From: an uncultured Bacillota bacterium
Lineage (GTDB): Bacteria > Bacillota > Clostridia > Christensenellales > Borkfalkiaceae
DNA: 64,000 nt
NCBI GenBank assembly: GCA_949297575.1
Contig: CASFTB010000005.1
Coordinates: 24,955 to 88,954, forward strand
Reading direction: 5' to 3'
Part shown: one piece after another, positions 1 to 8,913 of the stretch
How positions within the stretch are numbered: position 1 is the stretch's first letter
Layout of the letters: each line of letters begins with the position of its first letter
Made by a program: the position numbers and the translations under genes
Notes under the pieces: model-generated
Told to the model about the DNA's origin: nothing
Seen by the model: the letters and a program-made list of their open reading frames with translations, nothing else
The model's database searches: none

Positions 1-1582
1 CTCCGCCGAGGCGGTAAGCGGGCAGGCGCTTGTTGTCCCCGTAGATGCGGGAGATGAACAGGCGGTCGAATTCGTCCTTTTCGGCGGGCGTCAGGCTGCT
101 GAAGAATGCGTCGGGGATGTAGCCCGCTGCATAGTAGCTCTGCCCGTCCGCAGGCGCTACGGGCGGCTGCGGCGCATACTGTTGTCTGCCGTAGTAGGGC
201 TGCTGCGCGTAATAGGGCTGCTGTGCCTGCGCACTGCGCTGCTCCTCCTGTGCGGCATAATCCGCATAGGCGCGGTTGAATTTTCCGTCGTATTTTGCCT
301 GCTCGAAGTCGAAGGGCTTTTCCTCCGCCTTTTCCTGCGCGGGGATATCGCGCACGGCGTCGGCGTAGTCCTCGCGGGCTTCCTGCGCGGTCGCGGCCTG
401 CTCCTGTTCCTGTTCCTGTGCCGCGGCCGTCTTGGCGATGTCGTCGAAGGAGATCTGCGCGGCTTCGTCAAAGGCCTGGTTGGCGCGCTCCGCCTCGCGC
501 TGTACTTCTTCGCTCACTGCAGGGGCTGCGGGAGCTTCCGCCGCGGGTTCTTCCTGTGCGGGAGATTCATAGCCGCGGATGGCCATCTGGTCGTTGGAGT
601 CGAACACGAAGGGCTGCGCGGGCTGCCCGTTCAGTTCGGCATTCTCCGCTTTTTCGGCGGCTTCTTCCTCCGCCTCTCTCTTCTTTTTCAGCTTCGAATG
701 CCCGACGGCGACCACGATGATGGTGTACACGAGCTGCACGAGCGCGACGCCCGCAAAGCCGAGCATGCCGATGTTTTCGGTCAGGTTCGCAAAGCCGCCC
801 TCCAGCCCGGCGAACACCGTGCCCGCGGCGGCGAGGATGAACATCGCGATGGCGCGGATCAGGTCGATGGCTGCGAAGTGGGGGAACGCAAAGCCGATCA
901 CCGCCAGCATGAGGTTGATGAGTGCGCCCCATGCGAGGAAGCGGAAGGCGTATTCAGCGATGGTATCGGAGAGGCCTTCGCCCAGTTCGATGCCGTTGAA
1001 CAGTGCCTGCAGGTCATGGCTTGCAACGAAGGTGCGCGTCGCAAACACGAAGAACGCGCCCGCGATCAGCGCATAGAAGAGTTTTACGACGCCCTTTCCC
1101 TTGTAGGTCGCGATGCTGAGCACCGCCATGCCGACAAGGCCGAGGAGCATCGAGAGGCAGGTGGCATTGATCGCCACATAGCTCTTCTCGTCGTAGAAGA
1201 TGTCCGCCGCGGTCATTTCAAATTCTTTGATGAGTACGACCGCATAGAAGGCGGTGGCCGCCACGCAGACGAGCGTCTTGATGAAGTTGAGCGCCGCGGC
1301 GCCGTCGCGCTTGCTGAAGAAGGACGCCACCGTGCAGATCAGGAGCACGGCGTACATCCCCACGACTGCATACAGGCCGGCCTTCGCGAGCGCGGTCGCA
1401 AAGAGAGATTCGCCCTTGAACAGGTCGAGGATCTGGTTGAACAGGCTCTGCTCGAAGCCCGCCGCGTTCGGAACGAAAAGGAACGCGACGAATCCCGCAA
1501 AGAGGATCAGCGACAGGACGATCTGCAGCGCTTTCCCCGTGCCCTTTTTCTGTTCGGGCGATGCTGTTTGCTGGTTAGTCAT
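1..1582 (-). CDS. Polytopic membrane protein with Gln/Glu-rich tail (3' end outside window)
   Basis: The reading frame is open from an ATG at 1582 to the window edge, about 527 codons. An AAGGGG ribosome site lies just upstream. The N-terminal half holds about eight hydrophobic segments, for example near residues 18-37, 62-90 and 95-115. A basic stop-transfer (KLKKKREAEEE) follows, then a long Glu/Ala/Gln-rich cytoplasmic tail with Tyr/Gln repeats, then a short ordered-looking end (FISRIYGDNKRLPAYRLGG). I do not recognise the family; no catalytic motif is evident. It is transcribed divergently from the PucR-type regulator. Confidence 0.8.
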   Translation of the reverse strand, partial: MTNQQTASPEQKKGTGKALQIVLSLILFAGFVAFLFVPNAAGFEQSLFNQILDLFKGESLFATALAKAGLYAVVGMYAVLLICTVASFFSKRDGAAALNFIKTLVCVAATAFYAVVLIKEFEMTAADIFYDEKSYVAINATCLSMLLGLVGMAVLSIATYKGKGVVKLFYALIAGAFFVFATRTFVASHDLQALFNGIELGEGLSDTIAEYAFRFLAWGALINLMLAVIGFAFPHFAAIDLIRAIAMFILAAAGTVFAGLEGGFANLTENIGMLGFAGVALVQLVYTIIVVAVGHSKLKKKREAEEEAAEKAENAELNGQPAQPFVFDSNDQMAIRGYESPAQEEPAAEAPAAPAVSEEVQREAERANQAFDEAAQISFDDIAKTAAAQEQEQEQAATAQEAREDYADAVRDIPAQEKAEEKPFDFEQAKYDGKFNRAYADYAAQEEQRSAQAQQPYYAQQPYYGRQQYAPQPPVAPADGQSYYAAGYIPDAFFSSLTPAEKDEFDRLFISRIYGDNKRLPAYRLGG

Positions 1583-1668
1583 AAATGTACACCCCTTCTT
1601 TTATTGCGGGGGCCGTCGGCCCCTCGGCGGCGGACCGCGCCGCGCGGTTGATAAATTATCACACTATA

Positions 1669-1697
1669 ATTTTACTATATAACAATGGAAGTGTCAA
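1669..1697 (-). promoter_or_regulatory. Sigma-A type promoter of the leftmost membrane protein
   Basis: On the minus strand TTGACA (1692-1697) and TAAAAT (1669-1674) are 17 bp apart, about 90 bp upstream of the ATG at 1582. The 338-bp divergent gap 1583-1920 otherwise holds only this promoter, the plus-strand promoter and AT-rich spacer. Confidence 0.7.
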
Positions 1698-1841
1698 GTA
1701 TAAAAACGAAAACTGTCCTTCCCGAAAGCAATATTTTTTTGCGCCTCGCGGGCGGGCCGCGGCAAGGCGGTCCCTTTTTTAATAAGAATGTGTTAAAGGG
1801 ACAAAATTTTTGCACGGCGGGGAGGGAAAACGGATTTTTTA

Positions 1842-1870
1842 TTGATATTTGCACAAGTTTGCGCTATAAT
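1842..1870 (+). promoter_or_regulatory. Sigma-A type promoter of the regulator/malic enzyme pair
   Basis: TTGATA (1842-1847) and TATAAT (1865-1870) with a 17-bp spacer, about 50 bp upstream of the ATG at 1921. Confidence 0.75.
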
Positions 1871-1920
1871 AAAGCGGAAAGGCAGCGCGGGCGCCCGCCC
1901 GCGGCAAAGGGGGAGAGAAG

Positions 1921-2946
1921 ATGAACGCGGAACTGAAGAAGATCGTGCGCTCCGTGCGCGAAAATACGGGTATCGATATCCACGTGTACAGTGCGGAGGG
2001 CAGGCCGCTCTCCCACCCGGGCGAGCCCGCCGTGCCCGGCCTGCCCGACGGCATCGTGCAGAGCGCGTCGCCCGCCCGCACGCTGTTTCGGGCCTCCTTC
2101 CGCTCCGAGCGCTTTATCTGCGCCATAGAGGGCGCGGGCAGCGAGCAGCGCAACTATGCCTTTCTGCTCGCCGACCTTATCGAAAATTCCTTCGGCAGGT
2201 CGCTCGAACTGCCGAAAGGGGAGTTCGTCAGGCGCATCCTCCTCGGCGAATGCGACCCCGCAGACGTGCAGCGGTTCCGCGCCAAGTACGGCGTGCCCGA
2301 CCTTCCCTGCTTTGTCCTCGCCCTCGCGGCGGAGGGCAAGGCGTCCGACGTCGTCGCCCTCCTCTCGCAGTATGCGGAGGGCGAGGCAGACTGCGCCGTC
2401 CCCGTTTCGGGCAAAGACTGCGCCTTTGTCAAGTTTGCGGGAGAGGACTCCGATTATCAGTCCCCGACGGACTTTGCAGACTTCCTCGCCCGCTCCCTCT
2501 ACGAGGAGCTGGGCATCCGCTGCCGCATCGGCGTGGGCGGCGTCTCCCGCCGCTTCGAGGAGGCGGGCGTCTCCTACCGGCAGGCGTGCGAAGCGCTGCG
2601 CATGAGCGCCATGTTCGGCGCCAAGGGCTCCGTACACGGCTACCGCGAATTCCTGCTCGTCCGCATGCTCGAGGATCTGCCCGCGGGGAAGCGCTCCGAG
2701 TACCTGTCCATCCTGTTGGACGGGGAGGCGAAAGAGCTTCTGAAGGATGAGGACATGGTCGGCACCGCCGAAGAATTTCTCGAAAACAGCCTCAACGTCA
2801 GCGAAACGTCGCGCAACCTCTACATGCACCGCAACACCCTCATGTACCGGCTGGACAAGATCGAGCGCGTCACGGGGCTGAACCTGCGCAAATTTTCGGA
2901 TGCGGTCTCCTTCCGCCTTATCACCATTTTGAGCAAACTTGTCTGA
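1921..2946 (+). CDS. PucR/CdaR-family helix-turn-helix regulator
   Basis: 341-aa regulator. The last ~55 residues form the PucR-type HTH: ETSRNLYMHRNTLMYRLDKI, then a GLNLRKF stretch. This is the family signature in which spaced His-Arg-Asn-Thr precedes the recognition helix. The N-terminal part is a poorly conserved sensor/GGDEF-like region. A GGGGGAGAG ribosome site precedes the ATG. Malic enzyme begins 37 bp downstream in the same direction, so the regulator may sense a sugar acid or organic acid and control that gene. The ligand is unknown; the control role is inferred from adjacency only. Confidence 0.85.
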   Translation: MNAELKKIVRSVRENTGIDIHVYSAEGRPLSHPGEPAVPGLPDGIVQSASPARTLFRASFRSERFICAIEGAGSEQRNYAFLLADLIENSFGRSLELPKGEFVRRILLGECDPADVQRFRAKYGVPDLPCFVLALAAEGKASDVVALLSQYAEGEADCAVPVSGKDCAFVKFAGEDSDYQSPTDFADFLARSLYEELGIRCRIGVGGVSRRFEEAGVSYRQACEALRMSAMFGAKGSVHGYREFLLVRMLEDLPAGKRSEYLSILLDGEAKELLKDEDMVGTAEEFLENSLNVSETSRNLYMHRNTLMYRLDKIERVTGLNLRKFSDAVSFRLITILSKLV

Positions 2947-2983
2947 AATTCATTCGCCCGCAGAGGGCAGGAGCATACACATC

Positions 2984-4153
2984 ATGGACGTTTATGAAAG
3001 ATCTCTCAGATTACACGCGCAGCTTCGCGGCAAATATGAAGTGCGCTCCCTCGTCGAGGTAAAGGACAGGGAAGCGCTCTCCGTTGCATATACCCCGGGC
3101 GTCGCCCAGCCCTGCCGCGAGATCGCCAAAGACCCCGCGGCGGCGTACACGTATACGCGCAAATGGAACACCGTCGCCGTCGTCTCCGACGGCAGCGCCG
3201 TCCTGGGCCTGGGCAACATCGGCGGGCTCGCGGGGCTCCCCGTCATGGAGGGCAAGGCCATCCTCTTCCGCGAATTTGCGGGCATCGACGCCGTCCCCGT
3301 CGTCCTTTCCGGGCAGGACGAGGATGACATCGTCCGCGCGGTGGAGATGATCGCTCCCACCTACGGCGGCATCAACCTCGAGGATATCTGCGCGCCCAAG
3401 TGCTTCTCCGTCGAAAGGCGGCTGAAAGAGAAGCTTGACATCCCCGTCTTTCACGACGACCAGCACGGCACCGCCATCGTCGTCGCGGCGGCGCTGATGA
3501 ACGCGCTTCGTCTGGCGGGCAAGTCCCTTGCGCAGGCGAAGGTGGTCATCTGCGGCGCGGGCAGCGCGGGCATCGCCATCTGCAAGCTGCTGCTCGCGTG
3601 CGGCGCGCAGGACGTCACCCTCGCCGACCGCCTCGGGCTGGTATGCGAGGGGGAGGCGTGGATGACCTCCGCCCAGCGCGAGATCGCTGCGGTCACAAAC
3701 CGCAAAAAGCTGCGCGGCTCCCTCGCCGACGCAGTGAAGGGGGCGGACGTGTTCATCGGCGTCTCCGCGCCCCAACAGCTCACCAAAGAGATGGTCCGGA
3801 GCATGGCGGAAAAGAGCGTCGTGTTCGCGATGGCAAACCCCGAGCCCGAGATCTACCCGCAGGACGCGCTGGAAGCGGGCGCCTTCGTCGTCGGCACGGG
3901 CAGGAGCGATTTTCCCAACCAGATCAACAACGTGCTCGCCTTCCCCGGCGTCTTCCGCGGCGCGCTGGACGTCCGAGCGAAGGACATCAGCGAGGGCATG
4001 AAGGTCGCCGCGGCGCGCGCCCTGGCAGAGCTGGTGGGGGAGGACCTCTCCCGCGAGTGCGTCATTCCCTCCGCCTTCGATCCCCGCGTCGCCCCCGCCG
4101 TGGCAAAGGCGGTCGCCGAGCAGGCGAAGCGCGAGGGCCTCGCGCGCATCTGA
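2984..4153 (+). CDS. NAD(P)-dependent malic enzyme
   Basis: 389 aa. Oxidative decarboxylation of malate to pyruvate. Visible signatures are the N-terminal AYTPGVAQP with the catalytic Tyr near residue 36, the catalytic Lys in VMEGKA near 91, metal ligands in INLEDI and FHDDQHGT, and a Rossmann motif GAGSAGIAI. This is the short bacterial form (about 380-400 aa). An upstream in-frame ATG at 2939 overlaps the regulator; I choose 2984 because GGCAGGAG sits about 10 bp before it and family members start with a similar MDVYE-like sequence. Probably cotranscribed with the PucR-type regulator. Confidence 0.93.
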   Translation: MDVYERSLRLHAQLRGKYEVRSLVEVKDREALSVAYTPGVAQPCREIAKDPAAAYTYTRKWNTVAVVSDGSAVLGLGNIGGLAGLPVMEGKAILFREFAGIDAVPVVLSGQDEDDIVRAVEMIAPTYGGINLEDICAPKCFSVERRLKEKLDIPVFHDDQHGTAIVVAAALMNALRLAGKSLAQAKVVICGAGSAGIAICKLLLACGAQDVTLADRLGLVCEGEAWMTSAQREIAAVTNRKKLRGSLADAVKGADVFIGVSAPQQLTKEMVRSMAEKSVVFAMANPEPEIYPQDALEAGAFVVGTGRSDFPNQINNVLAFPGVFRGALDVRAKDISEGMKVAAARALAELVGEDLSRECVIPSAFDPRVAPAVAKAVAEQAKREGLARI

Positions 4154-4186
4154 CGGTCGCAGAGGAAATACATTCGGAGCAAAAAA

Positions 4187-4777
4187 ATGGCATCATTCCT
4201 CAAAGAAAACTTGTTTTGGACCCGTCCGCCCCGTTCGTTCAAGACGGGAGAGGACTTCGTCGAGATCGTCACAGACCCGAACACCGACCTGTGGCAGCGC
4301 ACCTATTACGGCTTCCGCAACGATTCCGCGCCCGTCTTGCAGGCAAAGACGGAGGAACAGTACTTTTCCTTCACGGTCAGAACACAGTTTTGCGGCAAAA
4401 ACCGCTTTGACCAGTGCGGCGTGGCGCTCTATCTCGATGCGGAGAACTGGCTGAAAGCCTCCTCCGAATACGAAGACGGGGCCATGCAGCGCCTGGGCAG
4501 CGTCGTCACCGACCGCGGCTATTCGGATTGGGCGACGACGGACATCCCCGCCTCCGTCGGGGAGATCTGGTACCGCCTCAGCCGCAGGGAGAGCGACTAT
4601 ATGCTCGAAAGCAGCTTTGACGGAAAGCGCTTCCGGCAGATGCGCATCTGCCACCTGTCGGAGGGCGGCAAAGAGATCGCCTTCGGCGTCTACGCCTGCA
4701 GCCCGGGGCAGTCCTCTTTTTCGGCGCGCTTTACCGAAATGGAGATCGGCCCCTGCGTGTGGAAAGCGCATGCATGA
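4187..4777 (+). CDS. DUF1349 (concanavalin-like) domain protein
   Basis: 196 aa, single-domain protein. The pattern FWTRPP, then DLWQRTYYGF, FDQCGVALYLDAENWLKAS and SDWATTDIP matches the DUF1349 family, a concanavalin-A-like beta sandwich of the YSR family often linked to carbohydrate binding. No signal peptide, so it is likely cytoplasmic. It sits 33 bp after malic enzyme and just before cytidine deaminase, probably in the same transcript. The substrate is unknown. Confidence 0.8.
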   Translation: MASFLKENLFWTRPPRSFKTGEDFVEIVTDPNTDLWQRTYYGFRNDSAPVLQAKTEEQYFSFTVRTQFCGKNRFDQCGVALYLDAENWLKASSEYEDGAMQRLGSVVTDRGYSDWATTDIPASVGEIWYRLSRRESDYMLESSFDGKRFRQMRICHLSEGGKEIAFGVYACSPGQSSFSARFTEMEIGPCVWKAHA

Positions 4778-4812
4778 GCGCCCTCATAGAAGGAGAAAAA
4801 AGGGAGATACTG

Positions 4813-5217
4813 ATGACGTACGAAGAGATGCTCGCCCGCGCGCGCTCGCTGCTGCGCCCCACGGAGAGGGGAAAGTTCCTCTCCTACGGCTTCGTGGCGG
4901 CGGTGCTGGAGGGCGGCAACGGAAAATATTATGAAGGCGTGAACATAGACCTCGCCTGCGGCCTCGGCTTCTGTGCCGAGCGCAACGCGGCGTCTTCCAT
5001 GGTCACCGACGGGGAAGTGCGCGTGCGCCGCGTCGTCTGCGTGGACGCGCAGGGCAGGCCCATGCCCCCCTGCGGCAGCTGCCGCGAGTTTTTGCTGCAG
5101 CTCTCCCCCGAAAACGCGCGGGCGGAATTTCTCCTCGGCGAGGCGCCCCTCCGCACCGAAAAACTTGCACGCCTCCTGCCGTATCCCTGGCAGGAGGGCA
5201 GAGAAGGAGGCTTATGA
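4813..5217 (+). CDS. Cytidine deaminase family protein
   Basis: 134 aa. Hydrolytic deamination of cytidine/deoxycytidine to uridine (pyrimidine salvage). The zinc site is complete: FCAERNAA supplies the Cys and the catalytic Glu, and PPCGSCREF supplies the other two Cys. Length fits the homotetrameric CDA class. ATG 4813 follows AAGGGAG with good spacing; an earlier in-frame ATG at 4774 overlaps the previous stop and has a poor ribosome site. The stop overlaps the next start (5214). Blasticidin-type deaminases share these motifs, so the exact substrate is not certain. Confidence 0.88.
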   Translation: MTYEEMLARARSLLRPTERGKFLSYGFVAAVLEGGNGKYYEGVNIDLACGLGFCAERNAASSMVTDGEVRVRRVVCVDAQGRPMPPCGSCREFLLQLSPENARAEFLLGEAPLRTEKLARLLPYPWQEGREGGL

Positions 5218-6584
5218 AAGGGCAGAACGACAAGAAGAGCGTCATAAAAAAGATCGCGATATCGGCGGGGGCAGTGCTCGCCGCCGTCCTCCTCTTTTTT
5301 GCGGGATATTTCACCTATTATTTCACCCTCGACGGCGGGCTGCGCTCTCTCCTGTGGGTGAAGGACAAGATCCGTGACGAATATTACGAAGAGATCGACG
5401 ACGACGATTTCTGGCAGGCCGCCATCGACGGCGTCGTTGGCTCTCTGCTCGACCAATACAGCGAGTTCTACACCGCCGAGGAGTTCGACGAGGTGATGAA
5501 CGCCGATCAGGGCATCAAGTCCGGCGTCGGCGCCTCCTTCTTCACGGGCACCAACAAGGTCTACCACATCGCCTACAATTCCCCCCTCTTCTACGCCTCC
5601 GGCAACGAGACGCGCGAGGAAGGGGACAGCGGCATTGCGGTGGAGGAGGGCATGTACCTCACCGGCATCGGCACGGGCGGGCAGGTAGAGGATACCTTCA
5701 CCTACGCGGCGCTCGCCGCGAAGGCGGCCCTCTTATCGGGGGACGACCCCGTCACGCTGCGCTTTTCCTCTCTCGCCGCCGACGATACCGAACACTGTGC
5801 CGTCGTCACCGTCACCCCCGCCGTCTATATCGAGAGCTACGTCCTCTACGCGGCGAACGGCAGGGCGTGGGCATACGTCTCCGAGGACGGGGAGACGTAC
5901 GTCTGGAAAGACGTGAGCGGCTATACCCCCGTCGAAGAGAAGGTGCCTGCAGGCGCGGCATACCTGCACCTGACGCAGTTTTACGGCAACGCCGGCGCCG
6001 AATTCGCGCAGGCGGCGGCGCAGTATAAGGAGGACGGCGCCTCCGTGCTCCTGCTCGATCTGCGCAACAACGGCGGCGGCTCGCTCGCCGTGATGCAGCA
6101 GCTCTGCTCCTATCTGTGCAAGGACGCCCCCGACGGTGCCGTCGTCCTCGAAGCGCGCTACCGCGGCGGAAAGAGCGAAAAGTACGGCATTAGAGAGGAA
6201 TACTACGCGGATTTCTTTGCGGGCAGCACCGTCTATGCGGCGGCAAACGGCAACAGCGCCTCTGCCTCCGAAGCGCTGCTGGGGGCGATGATCAGCTACA
6301 ACACCCTCGGGTACGGCAACATTTTCATCACCGATACGACGGGCGGGCAGTACGACGCCTCCACCTACGGCAAGGGCATCATGCAGACCACCTTCCGCAA
6401 CGGCGGCACGGGCGAGGCGATCAAGATGACCACCGCCGAGATCTTCTGGCCGAACGGCACCTCCATCCACGGGCGGGGCATCCGCGTCTCCGACGGCGCC
6501 GCCGCCGTACAGGCGGCGAGCTACGGCGAGTACGGCGACCCCGAACTTTCCGAGATCTTCTCCCGCATCGCCGGCGCCGCATAG
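5214..6584 (+). CDS. S41-family C-terminal-processing-like peptidase
   Basis: 456 aa. An N-terminal membrane anchor spans residues ~11-36, so the enzyme faces outward. The S41 core is visible: LLLDLRNNGGGS, then the catalytic Ser in GNSASASEALLGAM and the catalytic Lys in YGKGIMQTTF, the Ser/Lys dyad of CtpA-type peptidases. The PDZ region between residues ~90 and 200 is poorly recognisable, so substrate recruitment may differ from classical CtpA. It overlaps the deaminase stop by 4 bp (ATGA), suggesting translational coupling. Physiological target unknown. Confidence 0.88.
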   Translation: MKGQNDKKSVIKKIAISAGAVLAAVLLFFAGYFTYYFTLDGGLRSLLWVKDKIRDEYYEEIDDDDFWQAAIDGVVGSLLDQYSEFYTAEEFDEVMNADQGIKSGVGASFFTGTNKVYHIAYNSPLFYASGNETREEGDSGIAVEEGMYLTGIGTGGQVEDTFTYAALAAKAALLSGDDPVTLRFSSLAADDTEHCAVVTVTPAVYIESYVLYAANGRAWAYVSEDGETYVWKDVSGYTPVEEKVPAGAAYLHLTQFYGNAGAEFAQAAAQYKEDGASVLLLDLRNNGGGSLAVMQQLCSYLCKDAPDGAVVLEARYRGGKSEKYGIREEYYADFFAGSTVYAAANGNSASASEALLGAMISYNTLGYGNIFITDTTGGQYDASTYGKGIMQTTFRNGGTGEAIKMTTAEIFWPNGTSIHGRGIRVSDGAAAVQAASYGEYGDPELSEIFSRIAGAA

Positions 6585-6599
6585 CCTCCGGCGGGCAGT

Positions 6600-6953
6600 T
6601 CAGCCGCCCTGCGCGAAGTATGCGCGCAGCCTTTCTCTGATCTGATCGTCCGCGAAGGCGACGGGTGCGATCCCGTCGCCTTCCTCTTTTGCGGGGGCGC
6701 TCTCCGCCTCCCGTGCGGAAAAGAGGGAGACCCGCCCCGCTTCCGCGAGCAGCCCCCCTTCGAGAAGGGAGGCGATCCCCTTCGGGTCGCGCAGCACGGG
6801 GGCGAGCCGCTGCACCGCCTCCATCGCCGCGAGCAGCTCCCGGGCCTCCTCGTCTCGCCGTACGGCGCCTTCCAGCAATTTTATGCCCTCCGCGCGCAGT
6901 TCTTCCCGCCGCCCGCCCAGTGCGGCCAGCAAAAATAAGAGGATGAGTTCCAT
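6600..6953 (-). CDS. Small hypothetical protein, Ala/Glu-rich
   Basis: 117 aa, convergent with the S41 peptidase and divergent from the next gene. An ideal AAGGAGGT ribosome site lies 7 bp before the ATG, which is the main reason to accept it. Short hydrophobic N-terminus (MELILLFLLAALGG), then a charged helical region. It could be a small membrane-anchored or poorly cleaved secreted protein. I do not recognise a family. Confidence 0.6.
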   Translation of the reverse strand: MELILLFLLAALGGRREELRAEGIKLLEGAVRRDEEARELLAAMEAVQRLAPVLRDPKGIASLLEGGLLAEAGRVSLFSAREAESAPAKEEGDGIAPVAFADDQIRERLRAYFAQGG

Positions 6954-7030
6954 GGCAAAGACCTCCTTGCGCGGGGCAAACGTCCGTCGCCCCGCATATA
7001 ATGTTGCAGAACGTATTTCGGGAGGATAGC

Positions 7031-7303
7031 ATGAAGGACTTCGATTCTTTTGCGAAGGAAGGGGAGGGAAAGCTCCCCGAAGGTGCCGCCGACGCCGTGC
7101 GGATGGCTGCGCGGGCGTTCGAGGGCAAGGGCGAGGCGGACATCCTGCGCGCCATCTATAAGGAGGCGGAGCGGGGCAGGCGCGCGGGCACGCTCTCCGA
7201 CGCCGAGCTCGACAACTTTTTTGCCGCCGTGTCGCCCATGTTCGACGGCGCCAGGCGCAAAAAGCTGGAGGCTGTCATACAGAAGCTGAAAAAGATCAGA
7301 TAG
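7031..7303 (+). CDS. Small helical hypothetical protein
   Basis: 90 aa, highly charged and helical (MKDFDSFAKEGEGKLPEGAA..., ending KLEAVIQKLKKIR). GGGAGGAT precedes the ATG at 7031; an upstream ATG at 7001 lacks a ribosome site. Divergent from the 6600-6953 gene, with a TATAAT box at 6997-7002 between them. Its pairing with that gene suggests a small two-gene locus; function unknown. Confidence 0.65.
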   Translation: MKDFDSFAKEGEGKLPEGAADAVRMAARAFEGKGEADILRAIYKEAERGRRAGTLSDAELDNFFAAVSPMFDGARRKKLEAVIQKLKKIR

Positions 7304-7308
7304 GGCAG

Positions 7309-7338
7309 GGGGCCCGCGGCGTTCGCCGCGGGCCCCCC
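7309..7338. terminator. Bidirectional hairpin between convergent genes
   Basis: A perfect 14-bp inverted repeat (GGGGGCCCGCGGCG / CGCCGCGGGCCCCC, loop TT) between the convergent 90-aa gene and the cysteine desulfurase gene. There is no strong T-run, so it may act as a weak terminator for both strands. Confidence 0.6.
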
Positions 7339-7364
7339 GTCTTCGGAGAGCGGCGCCCCCGCCT

Positions 7365-8510
7365 TTACCCGCACAGCTCCCGCACCGCCCGCACGAAAGC
7401 GTGCACTTCCTCTTCGGTGCTGAATTCGGAGAGGCTCGCCCGCACCAGCCCTTCGCCGAGGGTGCCGAGGGCGCGGTGCATGAGGGGCGCGCAGTGCAGC
7501 CCGCCGCGCACGGCGATGCCGTAGTCGTCCGAAAGCGCCTGCGCCAGCAGTTCCGAACTCATGCGCCCGCTGCGGAAGGAGAGGATGCCGCAGCGGTTGG
7601 GCCGCGAAAAGAGGGCGATCCCGCCGATGCCGGCCAGCCCTTCCGCGAGCAGCGCCGTCAGGCGCAGCAGGTGCGCGGCATTCTGCTCCATGCGCGGCAT
7701 CAGGTGCAGCACGCCCTCGCGCAGCGCAGCCGCGGCGGGGCAGGAGAGGGTGCCCGCCTCCAGTCTGTCCGGGTAAAAGGCGGGCATGGCGCGGTTTGCG
7801 CTCTCGCTGCCCGAGCCGCCGTGCAGCAGGGGCGGGGGCGAAAAGCGTTCCGAAAGCAGCAGCGCGCCGCTTCCCTGTATGCCGTGCAGCCCCTTGTGCC
7901 CGGCGAGGCAGAGGGCGTCGATGCCGCTTTTTTTCATATCGATAGGGATATGCCCGCCCGCCTGCGCGCCGTCGCACACGGTCAGCACCCCGGCGGGCAA
8001 AAGCGCGCGCACGGCGGCCGGGTCGATCTCCGCGCCCGTCACGTTGGAGGCGAGGGTGAAAGCGGCGGCGACGGTGTTTTCGCGGCAGGCGGCGGCGATG
8101 GCGCGCGGCGAGACCGTTCCGCCCTCCGCCCGCACGACGGTCAGCCCGATTTCACCCGCCCCTTCCAGCCAATACAGGGGGCGCAGCACCGAATTGTGCT
8201 CCGCCTCGGTGGTCACGACGTGCGGCTTTGCCCCGCGCAGGTGCAAAAGCGGGGCGCGCGCCGCCCCGAACAGGGCGATGTTGAGCGCCTCCGTGCAGTT
8301 TTTTGTGAAAATGACGCGCTCCTCGCTCTCCCCGCCGAAAAAGGCGCGCAGCAGTTTGCGGCAGGCGCGCACGTTTTCTCCCTGCGCGGTCGCGAGCGCA
8401 TGCCCGCTCCGCCCCGGGTTGGCGCAGGTGCCCGCAACGCTCGCTTCCACCGCGCGCACCACGCAGTCCGGCTTTCTTCCGCCCGTCGCCGCATTGTCGA
8501 AGTAGATCAA
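7365..8510 (-). CDS. Cysteine desulfurase family protein (class V aminotransferase)
   Basis: 381 aa PLP enzyme. Motifs: MIYFDNAATGGRKP at the start, TTEAEHNSVLRP, SNVTGAEIDP, the PLP-binding Lys in LAGHKGLHGIQG, and the active Cys in RGGLHCAPL near residue 344. The overall pattern matches the 'cysteine desulfurase family protein' subgroup (TIGR01977-like) found in Clostridia beside selenium/sulfur trafficking genes rather than housekeeping IscS. The divergent neighbour is a DUF3343 protein, which supports an S/Se mobilisation role. No scaffold IscU or selD is in the window. Confidence 0.85.
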   Translation of the reverse strand: MIYFDNAATGGRKPDCVVRAVEASVAGTCANPGRSGHALATAQGENVRACRKLLRAFFGGESEERVIFTKNCTEALNIALFGAARAPLLHLRGAKPHVVTTEAEHNSVLRPLYWLEGAGEIGLTVVRAEGGTVSPRAIAAACRENTVAAAFTLASNVTGAEIDPAAVRALLPAGVLTVCDGAQAGGHIPIDMKKSGIDALCLAGHKGLHGIQGSGALLLSERFSPPPLLHGGSGSESANRAMPAFYPDRLEAGTLSCPAAAALREGVLHLMPRMEQNAAHLLRLTALLAEGLAGIGGIALFSRPNRCGILSFRSGRMSSELLAQALSDDYGIAVRGGLHCAPLMHRALGTLGEGLVRASLSEFSTEEEVHAFVRAVRELCG

Positions 8511-8623
8511 TCCGCCCTCCTCTCCCGCACGCCGCGCGCGGGGTCAGTCATATACTGTACTAATATATGCCGCACGCCGCCTCTTTTGCGCGGCGGCGGC
8601 CCGCAAAGGAGGAAAAATTTTGC

Positions 8624-8881
8624 ATGGACGCCATCCTCGCCGTATTCCGTTCCCGCGCGCAGGCGTATGACTGTGCCGAAAAACTGAACAGGAGGGGGGT
8701 CGCCGCGCGCACCGTGTCCACCCCCACGGAGGCGAACGCCGGCTGCGGGCTCTCCGTCCGCTTTGCCGCCGCAGACTTCCCCCGCGCCCGCGGCATCCTC
8801 TCCGCAGCAGGGTATTCCGCGTTCGCCGGCTTTTTTCGCATCGCCGTGCGGGGCGGGCATGCCTTTGTCGTGCGCGCCTGA
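8624..8881 (+). CDS. DUF3343 protein, putative S/Se carrier-like
   Basis: 85 aa. Matches the DUF3343 pattern: a FRSRAQAYDCAEKLNRRG helix, then TVSTPTEANAGCGLSVRF with the conserved Cys in the CGL motif. This family is proposed to carry sulfur or selenium, and it lies divergent from a desulfurase here. AAAGGAGG at 8605-8612 is 11 bp before ATG 8624, slightly long spacing; the earlier in-frame ATG at 8567 has no ribosome site. Confidence in the family is good, in the function low. Confidence 0.75.
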   Translation: MDAILAVFRSRAQAYDCAEKLNRRGVAARTVSTPTEANAGCGLSVRFAAADFPRARGILSAAGYSAFAGFFRIAVRGGHAFVVRA

Positions 8882-8913
8882 GCGCGAAAAATTTCCGCAC
8901 GGCGCGAAAATCC

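Noticed and set aside
182..1651. 489-codon plus-strand frame at the left end
   Set aside because: It mirrors the minus-strand membrane protein, which has helices, a promoter and a ribosome site; the plus-strand product is Arg/His/Asp-rich noise.
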